A stretch of DNA of 64,000 bases, from positions 62,001-126,000 of the forward strand of contig JAFTFT010000029.1 of NCBI GenBank assembly GCA_017458335.1, written 5' to 3'. The stretch's first letter is position 1. The number at the start of each line of letters is the position of its first letter. A model generated the notes under the pieces. The model ran no database searches, was not told where the DNA came from, and was given only the letters and a program-made list of their open reading frames with translations. A program made the translations under genes and the position numbers. Origin of the DNA: Oscillospiraceae bacterium (GTDB lineage: Bacteria; Bacillota; Clostridia; Oscillospirales; Oscillospiraceae). Below, piece after piece: positions 1 to 8,630 of the stretch.

Positions 1-963
1 CTGCCGGAAAAGGGTCTGGTCGCGCCGGGAGAATGTATCATCGGCGCTGACAGCCATACCTGCACCTACGGCGCTCTGGGGGCATTTTCCACCGGGGTCG
101 GCTCCACGGACATGGCCGCGGGCATCGCCGCCGGGGAAAACTGGTTCAAAGTGCCTGCCGCGATCAAAGTCACACTGACCGGGACTCTTCCGAAGCACGT
201 GTGCGGCAAGGACGTGATTCTGCACCTGATCGGAGAGATCGGCGTGGACGGAGCACTCTACCGTTCGCTTGAATTTATGGGAGATGGCGTCGCCTCGCTC
301 TCCATGGACGACCGCTTCACCATCTCCAACATGGCCATCGAAGCCGGCGCAAAGAACGGCATCTTCCCGGTGGATGAAAAGACCGTCGCTTATGTATCCG
401 GCCGGGTCACCCGTCCGTATAAGGTCTACGAAGCCGACCCGGATGCGGTCTATGAGAGGGAAGTCGTCATCGACCTTTCCGCGCTGAGGCCGACCGTGTC
501 CATGCCGCACCTGCCCAGCAACACCAAAACCATCGACCAGGTCAAAGGCCTCCCCATCGATCAGGTGGTGATCGGCTCCTGCACAAACGGACGCATCTCC
601 GATCTGCGCGCCGCCGCGGCGATTCTGAAGGGGCGCAAGGTTTCTGCCGGTGTCCGCTGCATTGTCATTCCCGCCACCCAGGCCGTCAGCCTGCAGTGCC
701 TGCGGGAAGGCCTCACCGAGATATTTCTGGAAGCCGGCTGTGCCTTTTCGACGCCGACCTGCGGGCCGTGTCTTGGCGGGCATATGGGCTGCATGGCCGC
801 GGGGGAGCGCGCCGTCTCCACCACCAACCGCAATTTTGTCGGCCGGATGGGGCATACCGGAAGCGAAGTGATTCTGGCTTCGCCGGAGGTCGCCGCGGCC
901 AGCGCCGTGGCTGGCTGCCTTGCCGACCCGGCAGACTATGACAGAGGAGGAGAAGAAGCATGA
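1..963 (+). CDS. leuC: 3-isopropylmalate dehydratase large subunit (5' end outside window)
   Basis: The reading frame is open from base 1, so the N-terminus lies outside the window. It encodes the [4Fe-4S] subunit of the isomerase that converts 2-isopropylmalate to 3-isopropylmalate in leucine synthesis. Aconitase-family signatures are visible: [20 protein letters not shown] near the start of the visible part, GSCTNGR, and the two cluster cysteines in TCGPCLGG. The sequence resembles the short clostridial/archaeal LeuC type of about 420 residues, so roughly the last three quarters are present. The stop overlaps the leuD start (ATGA at 960-963), which indicates translational coupling. A homoaconitase-like or other hydro-lyase substrate cannot be excluded because the dehydrogenase partner downstream is atypical. 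Confidence 0.93.
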   Translation: MPEKGLVAPGECIIGADSHTCTYGALGAFSTGVGSTDMAAGIAAGENWFKVPAAIKVTLTGTLPKHVCGKDVILHLIGEIGVDGALYRSLEFMGDGVASLSMDDRFTISNMAIEAGAKNGIFPVDEKTVAYVSGRVTRPYKVYEADPDAVYEREVVIDLSALRPTVSMPHLPSNTKTIDQVKGLPIDQVVIGSCTNGRISDLRAAAAILKGRKVSAGVRCIVIPATQAVSLQCLREGLTEIFLEAGCAFSTPTCGPCLGGHMGCMAAGERAVSTTNRNFVGRMGHTGSEVILASPEVAAASAVAGCLADPADYDRGGEEA

Positions 964-1457
964 TTACCGGAACGGTTCATCGCTATGGTGACAACATTGA
1001 CACGGACGTCATCATTCCTGCGCGCTATCTGAACGCACCCTCTCCGGAGGAGCTGGCAAAACACTGCATGGAGGACATCGACGCCGCGTTTGTCTCTTCC
1101 GTCAGGCCGGGAGACATCATGGTCGGCGGTTGGAACTTCGGCTGCGGCTCCTCCCGGGAACACGCCCCCATCGCGATCGAAGCCAGCGGCATCGCCTGCG
1201 TGATTGCGGCGAGCTTTGCGAGAATTTTCTACCGGAATTCCATCAACATCGGTTTTCCCATTCTGGAATGCCCCGAAGCCGCTTTTGCTATCCAGAGCGG
1301 GGATACCGTCAGCGTTGACTTTTCCACCGGCGAGATCTTCGACGAGACCACCGGTCAGCGCTTCCAGGCCGCCGCTTTTCCTCCGTTCATCGGCCGCATC
1401 ATCGAACACGGCGGTTTGCTTGCCTACCTGAAAGCAAAAGAGGAGGTCCGGTCATGA
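960..1457 (+). CDS. leuD: 3-isopropylmalate dehydratase small subunit
   Basis: Swivelling small subunit (165 residues) that completes the active site of LeuC. The N-terminus carries the [14 protein letters not shown] motif, followed by the [14 protein letters not shown] substrate-binding loop, both diagnostic of the LeuD/aconitase-swivel family. The length is normal for the short clostridial form. Its start overlaps the leuC stop by four bases (ATGA) and its stop overlaps the next start in the same way, so leuC, leuD and the dehydrogenase form one translationally coupled unit. The residues after YL are NAP; this loop influences substrate choice in the family, but I cannot assign specificity from it alone. 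Confidence 0.93.
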   Translation: MITGTVHRYGDNIDTDVIIPARYLNAPSPEELAKHCMEDIDAAFVSSVRPGDIMVGGWNFGCGSSREHAPIAIEASGIACVIAASFARIFYRNSINIGFPILECPEAAFAIQSGDTVSVDFSTGEIFDETTGQRFQAAAFPPFIGRIIEHGGLLAYLKAKEEVRS

Positions 1458-2590
1458 AATGCTACGACATCGCCTGCATTCCCGGAGACGGCATCGGTCC
1501 GGAAATTGTCCGGGAAGGCATCAAAGTTCTGAACGCCGCTGCAGATGTGGAAGGTTTCGCCCTGAACTATACCCATTACCCCTACGGAGGGTCCCATTAT
1601 CTGGAAACCGGAATCGTCATGCCGCAGGACGGTTTTCAGCAGCTGCGGCAACATGACGCGATTTTCTTCGGTGCGGTAGGGGATCCCCGGGTCAAGCCCG
1701 GCATCATCGAACAGGAGCTTCTGCTCGCCATGCGCACGGAGCTGGATCAGTATATCAATCTCCGTCCCGCCCGTCTCTGGCCCGGTGTGGAATCCCCGGT
1801 CAAGGGCGCGGAGCACTTTGATGTTCAGATCGTGCGGGAGAATACCGAGGGCTTCTACATCCGTACCGGCGCGGCCTTCCCGTCCGAAACCGGAGAGCGG
1901 CAGCTCTGTGCCACGGTTTCCCGTGGTCTCTATGACTGCAGCTTCGACATTCGCTCGTCCCTTTCCAGCGGCGACGCCTATGGCTATAACCTGGGTCTGA
2001 TTACCCGCAGCGGCTCCGAACGCATCGCCCGCTATGCCTTCGACCTTGCGCAGCGAAAAGGAATTTCAAAAGTTTCCTGCGTTACAAAGCGCAATGCCGT
2101 GCCGCAGATGTATTCCGTCTGGGAAGATGCCTTTGACGCCGTCGCCGCGGACTATCCCGGGGTCCAAACAGAAAAGATCAACGTGGACGCCGCCGCCATG
2201 TGGCTGATCAAGAAGCCGGCAGACTTCGGCGTGCTGCTGGCTCCCAATCTCTTCGGTGATATTCTCTCCGATCTCGCCGCCGGAATCTGCGGCAGCCTGG
2301 GCTTCGGAGCCGGCGGGAATATCAATCCCAATGGGGTCTCCATGTTTGAGCCGATCCATGGTTCCGCTCCAAAATATGCCGGAAAAAATATCGCCAATCC
2401 TGTTGCCACCATCCTCGCCGGTGCCCTGATGCTGGATGAACTGGGAGAACACGGCGCCGCCCAGCGGATTGAAAATACGGTTGAAACGGCCATGCGGGAA
2501 GGCGCTTTCCGTACCCATGATATCGGGGGCTCGGACGGCACGGATAAGGTCGGTTCCATCATCCGCGACCGACTGCTGCAGGAAGCCTGA
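1454..2590 (+). CDS. LeuB-like isocitrate/isopropylmalate-family dehydrogenase, substrate uncertain
   Basis: NAD-dependent beta-decarboxylating dehydrogenase of 378 residues. It starts with [14 protein letters not shown], and the C-terminal half contains [13 protein letters not shown] (metal-binding aspartates) and EPIHGSAP, all family hallmarks. The position after leuCD suggests 3-isopropylmalate dehydrogenase (LeuB). However, the substrate loop reads [12 protein letters not shown], unlike the RELTGGIYFG pattern of typical LeuB and closer to tartrate, homoisocitrate or isocitrate dehydrogenases. The start ATG overlaps the leuD stop. The family assignment is firm, but the actual substrate is an inference: either a divergent LeuB or an enzyme for another 2-hydroxy-3-carboxy acid. 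Confidence 0.85.
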   Translation: MKCYDIACIPGDGIGPEIVREGIKVLNAAADVEGFALNYTHYPYGGSHYLETGIVMPQDGFQQLRQHDAIFFGAVGDPRVKPGIIEQELLLAMRTELDQYINLRPARLWPGVESPVKGAEHFDVQIVRENTEGFYIRTGAAFPSETGERQLCATVSRGLYDCSFDIRSSLSSGDAYGYNLGLITRSGSERIARYAFDLAQRKGISKVSCVTKRNAVPQMYSVWEDAFDAVAADYPGVQTEKINVDAAAMWLIKKPADFGVLLAPNLFGDILSDLAAGICGSLGFGAGGNINPNGVSMFEPIHGSAPKYAGKNIANPVATILAGALMLDELGEHGAAQRIENTVETAMREGAFRTHDIGGSDGTDKVGSIIRDRLLQEA

Positions 2591-2625
2591 TCTTATCGTC
2601 GATTTCGACTACCATCTCTTTTATA

Positions 2626-2696
2626 AACGAAAACCAGACAGTCGATCCGTTCCATGATGGGAGATGGATTGCTGTCTGGTTCTCGTTTTTCTTTTC
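2626..2696 (+). terminator. Intrinsic terminator after the leu operon
   Basis: An interrupted inverted repeat (AACGA, AACCAGACAG and ATCC pairing with GGAT, CTGTCTGGTT and TCGTT) is followed by a T-rich run at 2686-2696. It ends the leftmost operon and lies 19 bases before the end of the convergent gene at 2715. Confidence 0.8.
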
Positions 2697-2714
2697 GATC
2701 CTTATTCGGGATGA

Positions 2715-3875
2715 TCAGCTCTGCGGGATCTCTTTCAGGTCCCCGCCGTGGGCGGAGGCAAAGTAGATGATATCGCTGATTTCCTTTTCCTGTCCGAACT
2801 GGACGGGGTTGATCAGCTGGCCGCCGAAGACGGTGGTCGCGGTCTGGCCCCCGTCCAGGGCATAGGCCTTCCAGCAGCCGCGCTTCAGCATGGCGTCCGC
2901 CTCCTGGCGCAGCGTCGCGAGATTATAATACTCCGTTCCCGGCTGGGCACAGTTGATGTTCATGGTGAGATAATGGTGCCGCTCCAGCAGCCCCAGCGCC
3001 GCCCGGGCATAGGTGTCCGTAACTTCGCCCCAGGGATAGAGCTCCGGCGTGACGTCCTTCCCCTCGTCGATCAGAACGGGTCCGAAGACCAGGGAAAACA
3101 GTACGTCGTTCTCCGCCGCGAACTGCTCCGCCTGGGCCTGTTCGGTAAACTGGTTCCGGTAGGAAAAGAGCATGTCCCCGTCCGAGGTGATGTAGCAGGT
3201 GTCGCAGGTCTTTGGATCGAAGCGGTAGAACTCCCGCTGGTAAATTCCGATTCCGCAGGCGCGGCCGTGGTAATAGAAGTCTCCGCCGAAGGCCAGCACC
3301 GCGTTGGCGTCCGCGGCAAACTGGCTGGTGGTCTTGAAGGCAAAGCTCCATAGCTCATCCGCGGAAATTTTGCGCCGCAGCTGGGAGCCGTCCGCAATGA
3401 TGACCTCGGAAAAGGTTCCGACCGCCTGCGCTTCCACTTCCTGCCACACGATGCAAAGGATGGTCTCGTCAAAATACCAGCGGACCGGGGTGTCGGGATA
3501 ACGGACGATTTCCGGATTCCAGAGCAGCGTCTTGTCTCCGATCAGCTCCTGCACCTCTTCCAGACGCAGAAAGCTGCTCAGATCGGAAGCATCCATGCTC
3601 TCGTGATAACCCTCCGGATCCGGGATCATTCCCCGGAGCGCGTTCTCCGGAATGGTCTGGACATACACCGGCTCCGGTGTTGGTGTTGGGGTTGGGGTCG
3701 GCGTCGGTGTCGGTTCTGGCTCCGCGGCGGTCGGTTTCGTTGACGGAAGCGGCGTCTCGTTCGGGCGCGTATTCATCACCCTGTTCAGACGCATGTTCTG
3801 ACTCACCACAAAGGCCAGGAACAAAAGCAGGACAATCAGGATCGGCAGCAAAATCAGATTGGTTCGTTTTTTCAT
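2715..3875 (-). CDS. Hypothetical membrane-tethered extracellular protein with Thr-Pro linker
   Basis: Protein of 386 residues that I do not recognise. A short basic start (MKKRTN) is followed by one hydrophobic segment (about residues 7-26), then a Pro/Thr/Glu-rich linker with a (PT)n run around residues 48-70, and a roughly 310-residue domain. There is no lipobox cysteine, so the hydrophobic segment is probably an uncleaved anchor or a Sec signal, with the domain outside the cell. The layout resembles the DUF6273 protein at 44691-45581 (anchor, Pro-rich stalk, domain), but no shared motif was seen. The DNA encoding the linker is a simple GGTGTT/GGCGTC-type repeat at about 3677-3718. A ribosome site (GAGGA) precedes the ATG. 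Confidence 0.75.
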   Translation of the reverse strand: MKKRTNLILLPILIVLLLFLAFVVSQNMRLNRVMNTRPNETPLPSTKPTAAEPEPTPTPTPTPTPTPEPVYVQTIPENALRGMIPDPEGYHESMDASDLSSFLRLEEVQELIGDKTLLWNPEIVRYPDTPVRWYFDETILCIVWQEVEAQAVGTFSEVIIADGSQLRRKISADELWSFAFKTTSQFAADANAVLAFGGDFYYHGRACGIGIYQREFYRFDPKTCDTCYITSDGDMLFSYRNQFTEQAQAEQFAAENDVLFSLVFGPVLIDEGKDVTPELYPWGEVTDTYARAALGLLERHHYLTMNINCAQPGTEYYNLATLRQEADAMLKRGCWKAYALDGGQTATTVFGGQLINPVQFGQEKEISDIIYFASAHGGDLKEIPQS

Positions 3876-3894
3876 GCAGGGTCCTCTGTCTTGG

Positions 3895-3929
3895 AAAAGA
3901 GGCTGTCTCGTTCGGAGGCAGCCTCTTTT
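3895..3929 (-). terminator. Hairpin between asnS and the hypothetical protein
   Basis: AAAAGAGGCTG (3895-3905) pairs perfectly with CAGCCTCTTTT (3919-3929) around a 13-base loop. It lies downstream of asnS and just upstream of the next leftward gene. The 3' run on the minus strand is only TTTT, so termination may be partial. Confidence 0.65.
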
Positions 3930-3935
3930 GATGAT

Positions 3936-3951
3936 TGTTTCACGTGAAACA
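3936..3951. other. parS: parS centromere site (distal copy)
   Basis: The 16-bp palindrome TGTTTCACGTGAAACA fits the Bacillus subtilis Spo0J parS consensus (TGTTNCACGTGAAACA) exactly. It lies in the asnS-hypothetical intergenic region about 3 kb from parAB. An identical copy lies at 6909-6924. ParB is expected to load here and spread to organise the origin for segregation. Confidence 0.95.
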
Positions 3952-4018
3952 TTTTTTCTTTTGGAATTTCACCGTCCCACCGGGGAACAGGTTTCATTTT
4001 TCTCTTCGGTGTACAGAA

Positions 4019-5413
4019 TCAGAAGTCCGCGTTGCCGGTGGTGCGCGGATGGAGCTCCACGTCACGGATGTTGCTGACGCCGGTGAGATACATCACCATG
4101 CGCTCAAAGCCCAGCCCGTATCCCGCGTGACGGCAGCTGCCGTAGCGGCGCAGATCGAGGTACCACCAGTAGTCCTCTTTCTTCAGGCCAAGTTCGTCCA
4201 TTCTCGCCTCGAGCAGATCCAGGCGCTCCTCTCTCTGGCTTCCGCCGATGATCTCTCCGATACCGGGTACCAGGCAGTCTGCCGCGGCAACGGTCTTTCC
4301 GTCGTCATTCAGGCGCATGTAAAAAGCCTTGATGTCCTTGGGATAATCCGTGACGAAAATCGGCTTTTTGAAGACCTCTTCGGTCAGATAGCGCTCATGC
4401 TCGGTCTGGAGGTCGATGCCCCACTTTACCGGGAAGTCGAACTTCTTTCCGCTCTTCTCGAGAATTTCAATCGCTTCCGTATAGGTCACGCGTCCGAACT
4501 CATTGGAAACAACATTCCCAAGGCGATCGAGAAGACCCTTGTCCACAAACTGGTTGAAGAAGGTCATCTCCTGCGGGCAGCGCTCCAGAACCGTGTTGAT
4601 GATGTACTTCACCATCGCCTCAGCGGTGTCCATATAATCATACAGATCCGCGAAGGCCATCTCCGGTTCGATCATCCAGAACTCCGCCGCATGCCGCGGG
4701 GTATAGGATACCTCAGCGCGGAAGGTGGGCCCGAAGGTATAGACGTCACCGAAGGCCATGGCAAAGTTTTCGGCGTTCAGCTGGCCGGAGACCGTAAGGT
4801 TCGTGGCCTTGCCGAAGAAATCCTTGCTGTTGTCAACACTTCCGTCTTCCTTAAGAGGAAGATTGTTGAGGTCCAGCGTCGTAACCCGGAACATTTCGCC
4901 GGCGCCTTCGGCGTCTGAACCCGTGATGATCGGGGTGTGGACATAGACAAACCCGCGGTCCCGGAAAAATTCATGGATGGCCTGCGCTGCGACGCTGCGT
5001 ACGCGAAAGACCGCAGAGAAGAGATTGGTTCTGGGACGCAGATGCTGGATTGTGCGGAGAAATTCCACACTGTGGCGTTTTTTGGACAGCGGATAATCTG
5101 GCGTGGAGACGCCTTCCACCGTGATCTCGCTTGCCTTCAGTTCAAACGGCTGCTTGGCCTCGGGGGTGAGCACCAGCTGACCCTTCACGATTAAAGCCGC
5201 ACCGGTATTCTGTTTGGCTATTTCATCATAATTGGAGAGGGTCTCCCGGGCAAAGACCACCTGCAGGGACTTGAAGCAGCTGCCGTCATTGAGTTCGACG
5301 AAGCCGAAGTTTTTCATGTCACGGACCGTACGGACCCAGCCGCAGACCGTGATCTCCTCTTCCGTAAAACGCTGCGCGTCGGCAAAGATGGCTGCGATTT
5401 TCTCTCTTTTCAT
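4019..5413 (-). CDS. asnS: Asparaginyl-tRNA synthetase
   Basis: Class IIb aminoacyl-tRNA synthetase, 464 residues, charging tRNA-Asn. An N-terminal OB-fold anticodon-binding domain (residues about 15-100; [19 protein letters not shown]) is followed by the class II catalytic core. Motif 2 appears as [16 protein letters not shown], and motif 3 near the C-terminus as [14 protein letters not shown]. The [11 protein letters not shown] segment and the length favour AsnRS over AspRS. A ribosome site (AAAGGAGA) precedes the ATG. It starts only 15 bases after the lipid kinase gene, so it is probably expressed from that leftward operon. No T-box leader was seen. Confidence 0.97.
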   Translation of the reverse strand: MKREKIAAIFADAQRFTEEEITVCGWVRTVRDMKNFGFVELNDGSCFKSLQVVFARETLSNYDEIAKQNTGAALIVKGQLVLTPEAKQPFELKASEITVEGVSTPDYPLSKKRHSVEFLRTIQHLRPRTNLFSAVFRVRSVAAQAIHEFFRDRGFVYVHTPIITGSDAEGAGEMFRVTTLDLNNLPLKEDGSVDNSKDFFGKATNLTVSGQLNAENFAMAFGDVYTFGPTFRAEVSYTPRHAAEFWMIEPEMAFADLYDYMDTAEAMVKYIINTVLERCPQEMTFFNQFVDKGLLDRLGNVVSNEFGRVTYTEAIEILEKSGKKFDFPVKWGIDLQTEHERYLTEEVFKKPIFVTDYPKDIKAFYMRLNDDGKTVAAADCLVPGIGEIIGGSQREERLDLLEARMDELGLKKEDYWWYLDLRRYGSCRHAGYGLGFERMVMYLTGVSNIRDVELHPRTTGNADF

Positions 5414-5428
5414 AGAGCATCGTCTCCT

Positions 5429-6316
5429 TTAAAAAATCAGCTGAACAGGACAGTGGTAATTACAGAGTTCAATTTCCCGGTGTTCTCCGCCGGCTTCTCC
5501 GTCTCTGGTCCAGGCGATTGGTTTTTCAAATGTAAATTTGGCTCGTTTGGTGTGCAGAATGGTCAAATACCTGCTGTCGAAGCTCCTTGAGAGAACCGCC
5601 GCCGCCAGCTCTCCGTACGCATCGATGGTCCCGGGATCACGAACCAGCACCAGCTCGCTCATGCCGTCGCCAAGGCTGACCATCTCCTCGCGAAGGTGAA
5701 CGATTCCTGCCACGGAAGTCGAATTGGACATGCTGCCGTAGACCAGTTCTCCTTCATACACGCCGTCGTCGTATTCGATCCGGGTTGGGATTTTTTCGAT
5801 TTTTCCAAGTTGTGCCGCTCCCTGCAGCACATAGGCAAGGTGACCGAGGGTGCGTTTTTGATCCTGCGGTGTGGCATAACTCACCTCGGTAAAGGCGCCG
5901 AAGGCCGCAATATAGGCAAAGTATTCATCTTTTCCGAATCCGCCGACGTCAAATGGATGCGGCGTTCCGCTCAGTATCCGCTTTGCTGCGCCGATGGTAT
6001 CGTTTTTGGGAAGTCCGAGGGTCGTTGCGACGTCATTTGCCGTGCCCATCGGAAAGTATCCCACGGGAGGAGGATTCTTTACCCGCATCAGGCCGGCCAG
6101 AACCTCGCTCAGGGTTCCGTCCCCGCCGACGCAGGCAACCACATCATATCCGGCCGCATGGTCTGCCGCAAAGACGGTCGCGTCACCGCGGCCCTGCGTA
6201 AAATACAGATCCGGCTGATAGCCGCCCTTGGCAAGCGTCAGCATGGCTTCGCCGAACAGCGTTCTGAAGCCGCCCCGGCCCGCGACAGGATTGACAATGA
6301 GCATCAGCTTCTTCAT
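5429..6316 (-). CDS. Diacylglycerol kinase-family lipid kinase
   Basis: Member of the DagK/YegS lipid kinase family, which phosphorylates diacylglycerol or related lipids at the inner membrane face. The N-terminus MKKLMLIVNPVAGRGG contains the family's NP.aG..g motif. The nucleotide-binding signature VGGDGTLSEVLAGL is present, and PMGTANDVA follows. I chose the ATG at 6316 (295 residues) because GGAGGC lies about 10 bases upstream and the NPVAG motif then falls at the usual place; a longer in-frame extension upstream overlaps the rpsT terminator and has no family similarity. It sits between rpsT and asnS on the same strand. Confidence 0.9.
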   Translation of the reverse strand: MKKLMLIVNPVAGRGGFRTLFGEAMLTLAKGGYQPDLYFTQGRGDATVFAADHAAGYDVVACVGGDGTLSEVLAGLMRVKNPPPVGYFPMGTANDVATTLGLPKNDTIGAAKRILSGTPHPFDVGGFGKDEYFAYIAAFGAFTEVSYATPQDQKRTLGHLAYVLQGAAQLGKIEKIPTRIEYDDGVYEGELVYGSMSNSTSVAGIVHLREEMVSLGDGMSELVLVRDPGTIDAYGELAAAVLSRSFDSRYLTILHTKRAKFTFEKPIAWTRDGEAGGEHREIELCNYHCPVQLIF

Positions 6317-6331
6317 CGTGAAAAGTGCCTC

Positions 6332-6367
6332 CAAAAAAGCCCAAGGGACGCAAAGATTGCGCCCCTT
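6332..6367 (-). terminator. rpsT intrinsic terminator
   Basis: AAGGGACGCAA (6343-6353) and TTGCGCCCCTT (6357-6367) form a long stem with a 3-base loop (one G-T wobble on the RNA). On the minus strand it is followed by GGGCTTTTTT. It probably limits read-through from rpsT into the lipid kinase and asnS genes. Confidence 0.85.
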
Positions 6368-6389
6368 CGTCATCACATCAAGAATGTTC

Positions 6390-6653
6390 TCAGTTCAGGC
6401 CGTTGAGCTTTCCGGCCATCGCGGACTTTTTACGTGCCGCATTGTTCTTGTGCAGCAGGCCCTTGCCGGCAGCACGGTCAACAGTCTTAACAGCAACTTT
6501 ATAGGCATCGGCGGCTGCGTCCTTATTTCCCTCGTTCACAGCTGCCTCGAACTTTTTCATTGTGGTCTTCAGAGCGGTCTTTTCCGCGCGATTCTTCGCA
6601 CGCAGCTCCTTGGACTTCAGATCCCTCTTGGCAGAAGACTTGATATTTGCCAT
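6390..6653 (-). CDS. rpsT: 30S ribosomal protein S20
   Basis: Small, Lys/Ala-rich ribosomal protein of 87 residues that binds 16S rRNA early in 30S assembly. The start MANIKSSAKRDL and the sequence around KNRAEKTALKTTMKKFEAA are typical of S20. The ATG at 6653 is chosen over an in-frame GTG 12 bases upstream because AGGAGG lies about 11 bases before the ATG and would overlap the GTG. It has its own promoter (6710-6738, minus) and terminator, and is divergent from parAB. Confidence 0.95.
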   Translation of the reverse strand: MANIKSSAKRDLKSKELRAKNRAEKTALKTTMKKFEAAVNEGNKDAAADAYKVAVKTVDRAAGKGLLHKNNAARKKSAMAGKLNGLN

Positions 6654-6709
6654 GCAGTTTGCCACCTCCTCCTCTAAAAGATAGCGCGTGAAATCACTCG
6701 CGTTTAGTG

Positions 6710-6738
6710 ATTATAGCAAAGAAAACAAGGAAAAGCAA
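6710..6738 (-). promoter_or_regulatory. rpsT promoter
   Basis: On the minus strand, TTGCTT (6738-6733), a 17-base spacer and TATAAT (6715-6710) form a near-consensus housekeeping promoter about 57 bases before the rpsT ATG. Confidence 0.8.
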
Positions 6739-6908
6739 GCATTTTCTTGAGCTTTTCCCGGTTTTTTTCTGTTTTTTCGGAGATTAACAATTTCTTGTGG
6801 AAAATGCGGTTTTTTGCCACAAGATTTGGGAAAAATCCATCGTCTTTTTTGCTGTTGTTCTGCTGTGTTTTCTGTTTTCCGTGAAATATTTTTGAAAAGT
6901 CCTCTGAT

Positions 6909-6924
6909 TGTTTCACGTGAAACA
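6909..6924. other. parS: parS centromere site (parAB-proximal copy)
   Basis: TGTTTCACGTGAAACA, identical to the copy at 3936-3951. It ends one base before the -35 hexamer of the parAB promoter (6925-6930). Bound ParB would be positioned to occlude or modulate RNA polymerase, so the site may serve both segregation and autoregulation. Confidence 0.95.
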
Positions 6925-6953
6925 TTGCATTCTTTTCCGTTTGCTGGTATAAT
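6925..6953 (+). promoter_or_regulatory. parAB promoter
   Basis: TTGCAT (6925-6930), 17-base spacer, TATAAT (6948-6953). It lies 34 bases upstream of the parA ATG and directly next to parS. Confidence 0.85.
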
Positions 6954-6987
6954 TCACGCGTGATTACAACAGGAGATTCTGAGATCT

Positions 6988-7761
6988 ATGGCAAAAATCA
7001 TTGCATTCGCCAACCAGAAAGGCGGCGTGGGAAAGACCACCAGTTGCGTCAATCTCTGTGCAGCGCTCTCCCTCTCCGGAAAACGCGTTCTTCTGGTTGA
7101 CTGTGATCCTCAGGGAAATGCCAGTTCCGGCATGGGCGTCAGGAAAAGCCGCAGCCCCAACATTTATGACATGCTCATCCATGATGTTCCCAGTGAGGAC
7201 TGTGTCGTCCATACGGACTTCGGAGATATTATTCCCAGCGGCAGAGAATTTGCCGCGGCGACCGTAGAGCTGATTTCCCGCGGCAACCGGGAAAAAGTTC
7301 TCTACACTGCGCTGCAGCGCCTTTATACCGAATACGACTATATGTTTCTGGACTGTCCCCCCTCGCTGGAGCTCATCACGGTGAACGCTCTGGCCGCCGC
7401 GGACAGTGTGTTGATTCCGATGCAGTGCGAATACTACGCCCTGGAGGGCATCGCGGATCTGATCAGCAGCATCCGCATGTGCTCTTCCCGCCTGAACCGG
7501 AGACTTCATATTGAGGGCATCCTGCTCACCATGTATGACGCCCGGGCCAATCTGACCCTGCAGGTGGAAAACGAGCTGCGCCGGTTCATGCCGGACAAGG
7601 TCTACCAGACGGTGATTCCCCGTTCGGTCCGCCTCTCCGAAGCCCCCAGTCACGGTCTTCCCGGTGTGGTATATGACCGCAGCAACAAGGGCAGCAAGGC
7701 CTACTTTGCGCTGGCGGAGGAATTTTTGAACAAGAACGAAGGAAAACGAACATGGCAGTAA
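6988..7761 (+). CDS. parA: Chromosome-partitioning ATPase ParA/Soj
   Basis: Deviant-Walker ATPase of 257 residues that binds nucleoid DNA as an ATP dimer and, with ParB-parS, drives origin segregation. In Bacillus it also regulates DnaA. The N-terminus contains the P-loop KGGVGKTTSCVNL, followed by VDCDPQGNASSGMG (Walker A') and DCPPSLELITVNAL (Walker B). There is no N-terminal HTH, which marks the chromosomal Soj type rather than plasmid ParA. An upstream AGGAGA serves as ribosome site. It overlaps parB by 10 bases. The promoter abuts a parS site. Confidence 0.96.
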   Translation: MAKIIAFANQKGGVGKTTSCVNLCAALSLSGKRVLLVDCDPQGNASSGMGVRKSRSPNIYDMLIHDVPSEDCVVHTDFGDIIPSGREFAAATVELISRGNREKVLYTALQRLYTEYDYMFLDCPPSLELITVNALAAADSVLIPMQCEYYALEGIADLISSIRMCSSRLNRRLHIEGILLTMYDARANLTLQVENELRRFMPDKVYQTVIPRSVRLSEAPSHGLPGVVYDRSNKGSKAYFALAEEFLNKNEGKRTWQ

Positions 7762-8630
7762 AAGAAAAACGAGGTCTCGGCATCGGTCTGGAGGCGCTGT
7801 TTGGAACAGAGCTCCAGATGCTGGAAGATGAAGAGATTCTTACGCTTCCGATCACCAGGGTGGAGCCCCGCCAGGATCAGCCCAGAGACCATTTTGATGA
7901 AGAACGGCTGCAGGATCTCGCCGCATCCATTTCCCGTCACGGTCTGATTCAGCCGGTCATCGTCCGCAGACTGGACTCGGGAGATTATCAGATCATCGCG
8001 GGAGAACGGCGCTGGCGCGCGGCCAGGCTGGCCGGACTGACGGAGATCCCGGTCCGTGTTCTCCACGCGGACGACAAGAGCGTCGCGGAACTGGCCCTGG
8101 TGGAAAATCTCCAGCGCGAGGATCTGAATCCGATGGAAGAAGCGCGCGGTTATCAGAAGCTGATGCAGGATTATTCCCTGACCCAGGAAGAAGCCGCGGC
8201 AGGCGTCGGAAAATCGCGTTCGACGGTTGCCAACGCTCTCCGTCTGCTGAATCTGAGCGCTCCGGTTTCCGACATGGTGGAGAGCGGCATTCTCTCCGCG
8301 GGACACGCCCGTACCCTGCTGGCTCTGGAAGATCCCGCCCTGCAGAAACGCGCTGCGGAACAGGTACTGGCGAAAACCCTCTCCGTTCGGAAAACCGAGC
8401 AGATGGTTTCCCGTCTGAAAAAAGAAGCCGCCAAAGCGCTGGAAGAACGGGATCCGGCTCCGGAGGACGCGGTGGACTACGCCTCCGCGCTGTCGGAAGA
8501 GCTCTCTTCCGTACTGGGTCGGAGAGTTTCTCTCTCAGAAAAGAACAACCGCGGAAAGATTGAGCTCTTCTATGACAATGCCGATGACCGCGAAGCTCTG
8601 GTAACTGTCCTGAGAAATCTTCGATCTTGA
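7752..8630 (+). CDS. parB: Chromosome-partitioning protein ParB/Spo0J
   Basis: CTPase clamp of 292 residues that loads at parS and spreads along the origin region. A basic N-terminus (RGLGIGLEALFG) is typical. The ParB/sulfiredoxin-like domain carries IIAGERRWRAARLAG and LVENLQREDLNPMEEA, which form the CTP-binding motifs. The central HTH segment (SLTQEEAAAGVGKSRSTVANALRL in full, about residues 140-165) reads parS. The C-terminal dimerisation region follows. The ATG lies inside the end of parA (AAGGAA ribosome site), so ParA and ParB synthesis are coupled. Two matching parS sites lie within 4 kb. Confidence 0.96.
   Translation: MAVKEKRGLGIGLEALFGTELQMLEDEEILTLPITRVEPRQDQPRDHFDEERLQDLAASISRHGLIQPVIVRRLDSGDYQIIAGERRWRAARLAGLTEIPVRVLHADDKSVAELALVENLQREDLNPMEEARGYQKLMQDYSLTQEEAAAGVGKSRSTVANALRLLNLSAPVSDMVESGILSAGHARTLLALEDPALQKRAAEQVLAKTLSVRKTEQMVSRLKKEAAKALEERDPAPEDAVDYASALSEELSSVLGRRVSLSEKNNRGKIELFYDNADDREALVTVLRNLRS

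Larger units (their letters stand above)
6654..6987. other. Divergent AT-rich intergenic region between rpsT and parA
   Basis: This 334-base gene-free stretch holds the rpsT promoter, a parS site and the parAB promoter. Between them is an AT-rich segment with poly-T runs and an inverted repeat, CTTGTGG (6794-6800) and CCACAAG (6817-6823). The minus strand contains TTTTCCACA at 6796-6804, one base from the DnaA box TTATCCACA. Transcription diverges here, with ribosomal/asnS genes leftward and origin genes rightward. A contribution to origin function is possible but unproven. Confidence 0.6.

Noticed and set aside
3677-3718. Tandem repeat resembling a minisatellite
   Set aside because: It encodes the Pro-Thr linker of the hypothetical protein in frame, so it is a low-complexity coding repeat rather than an independent element.
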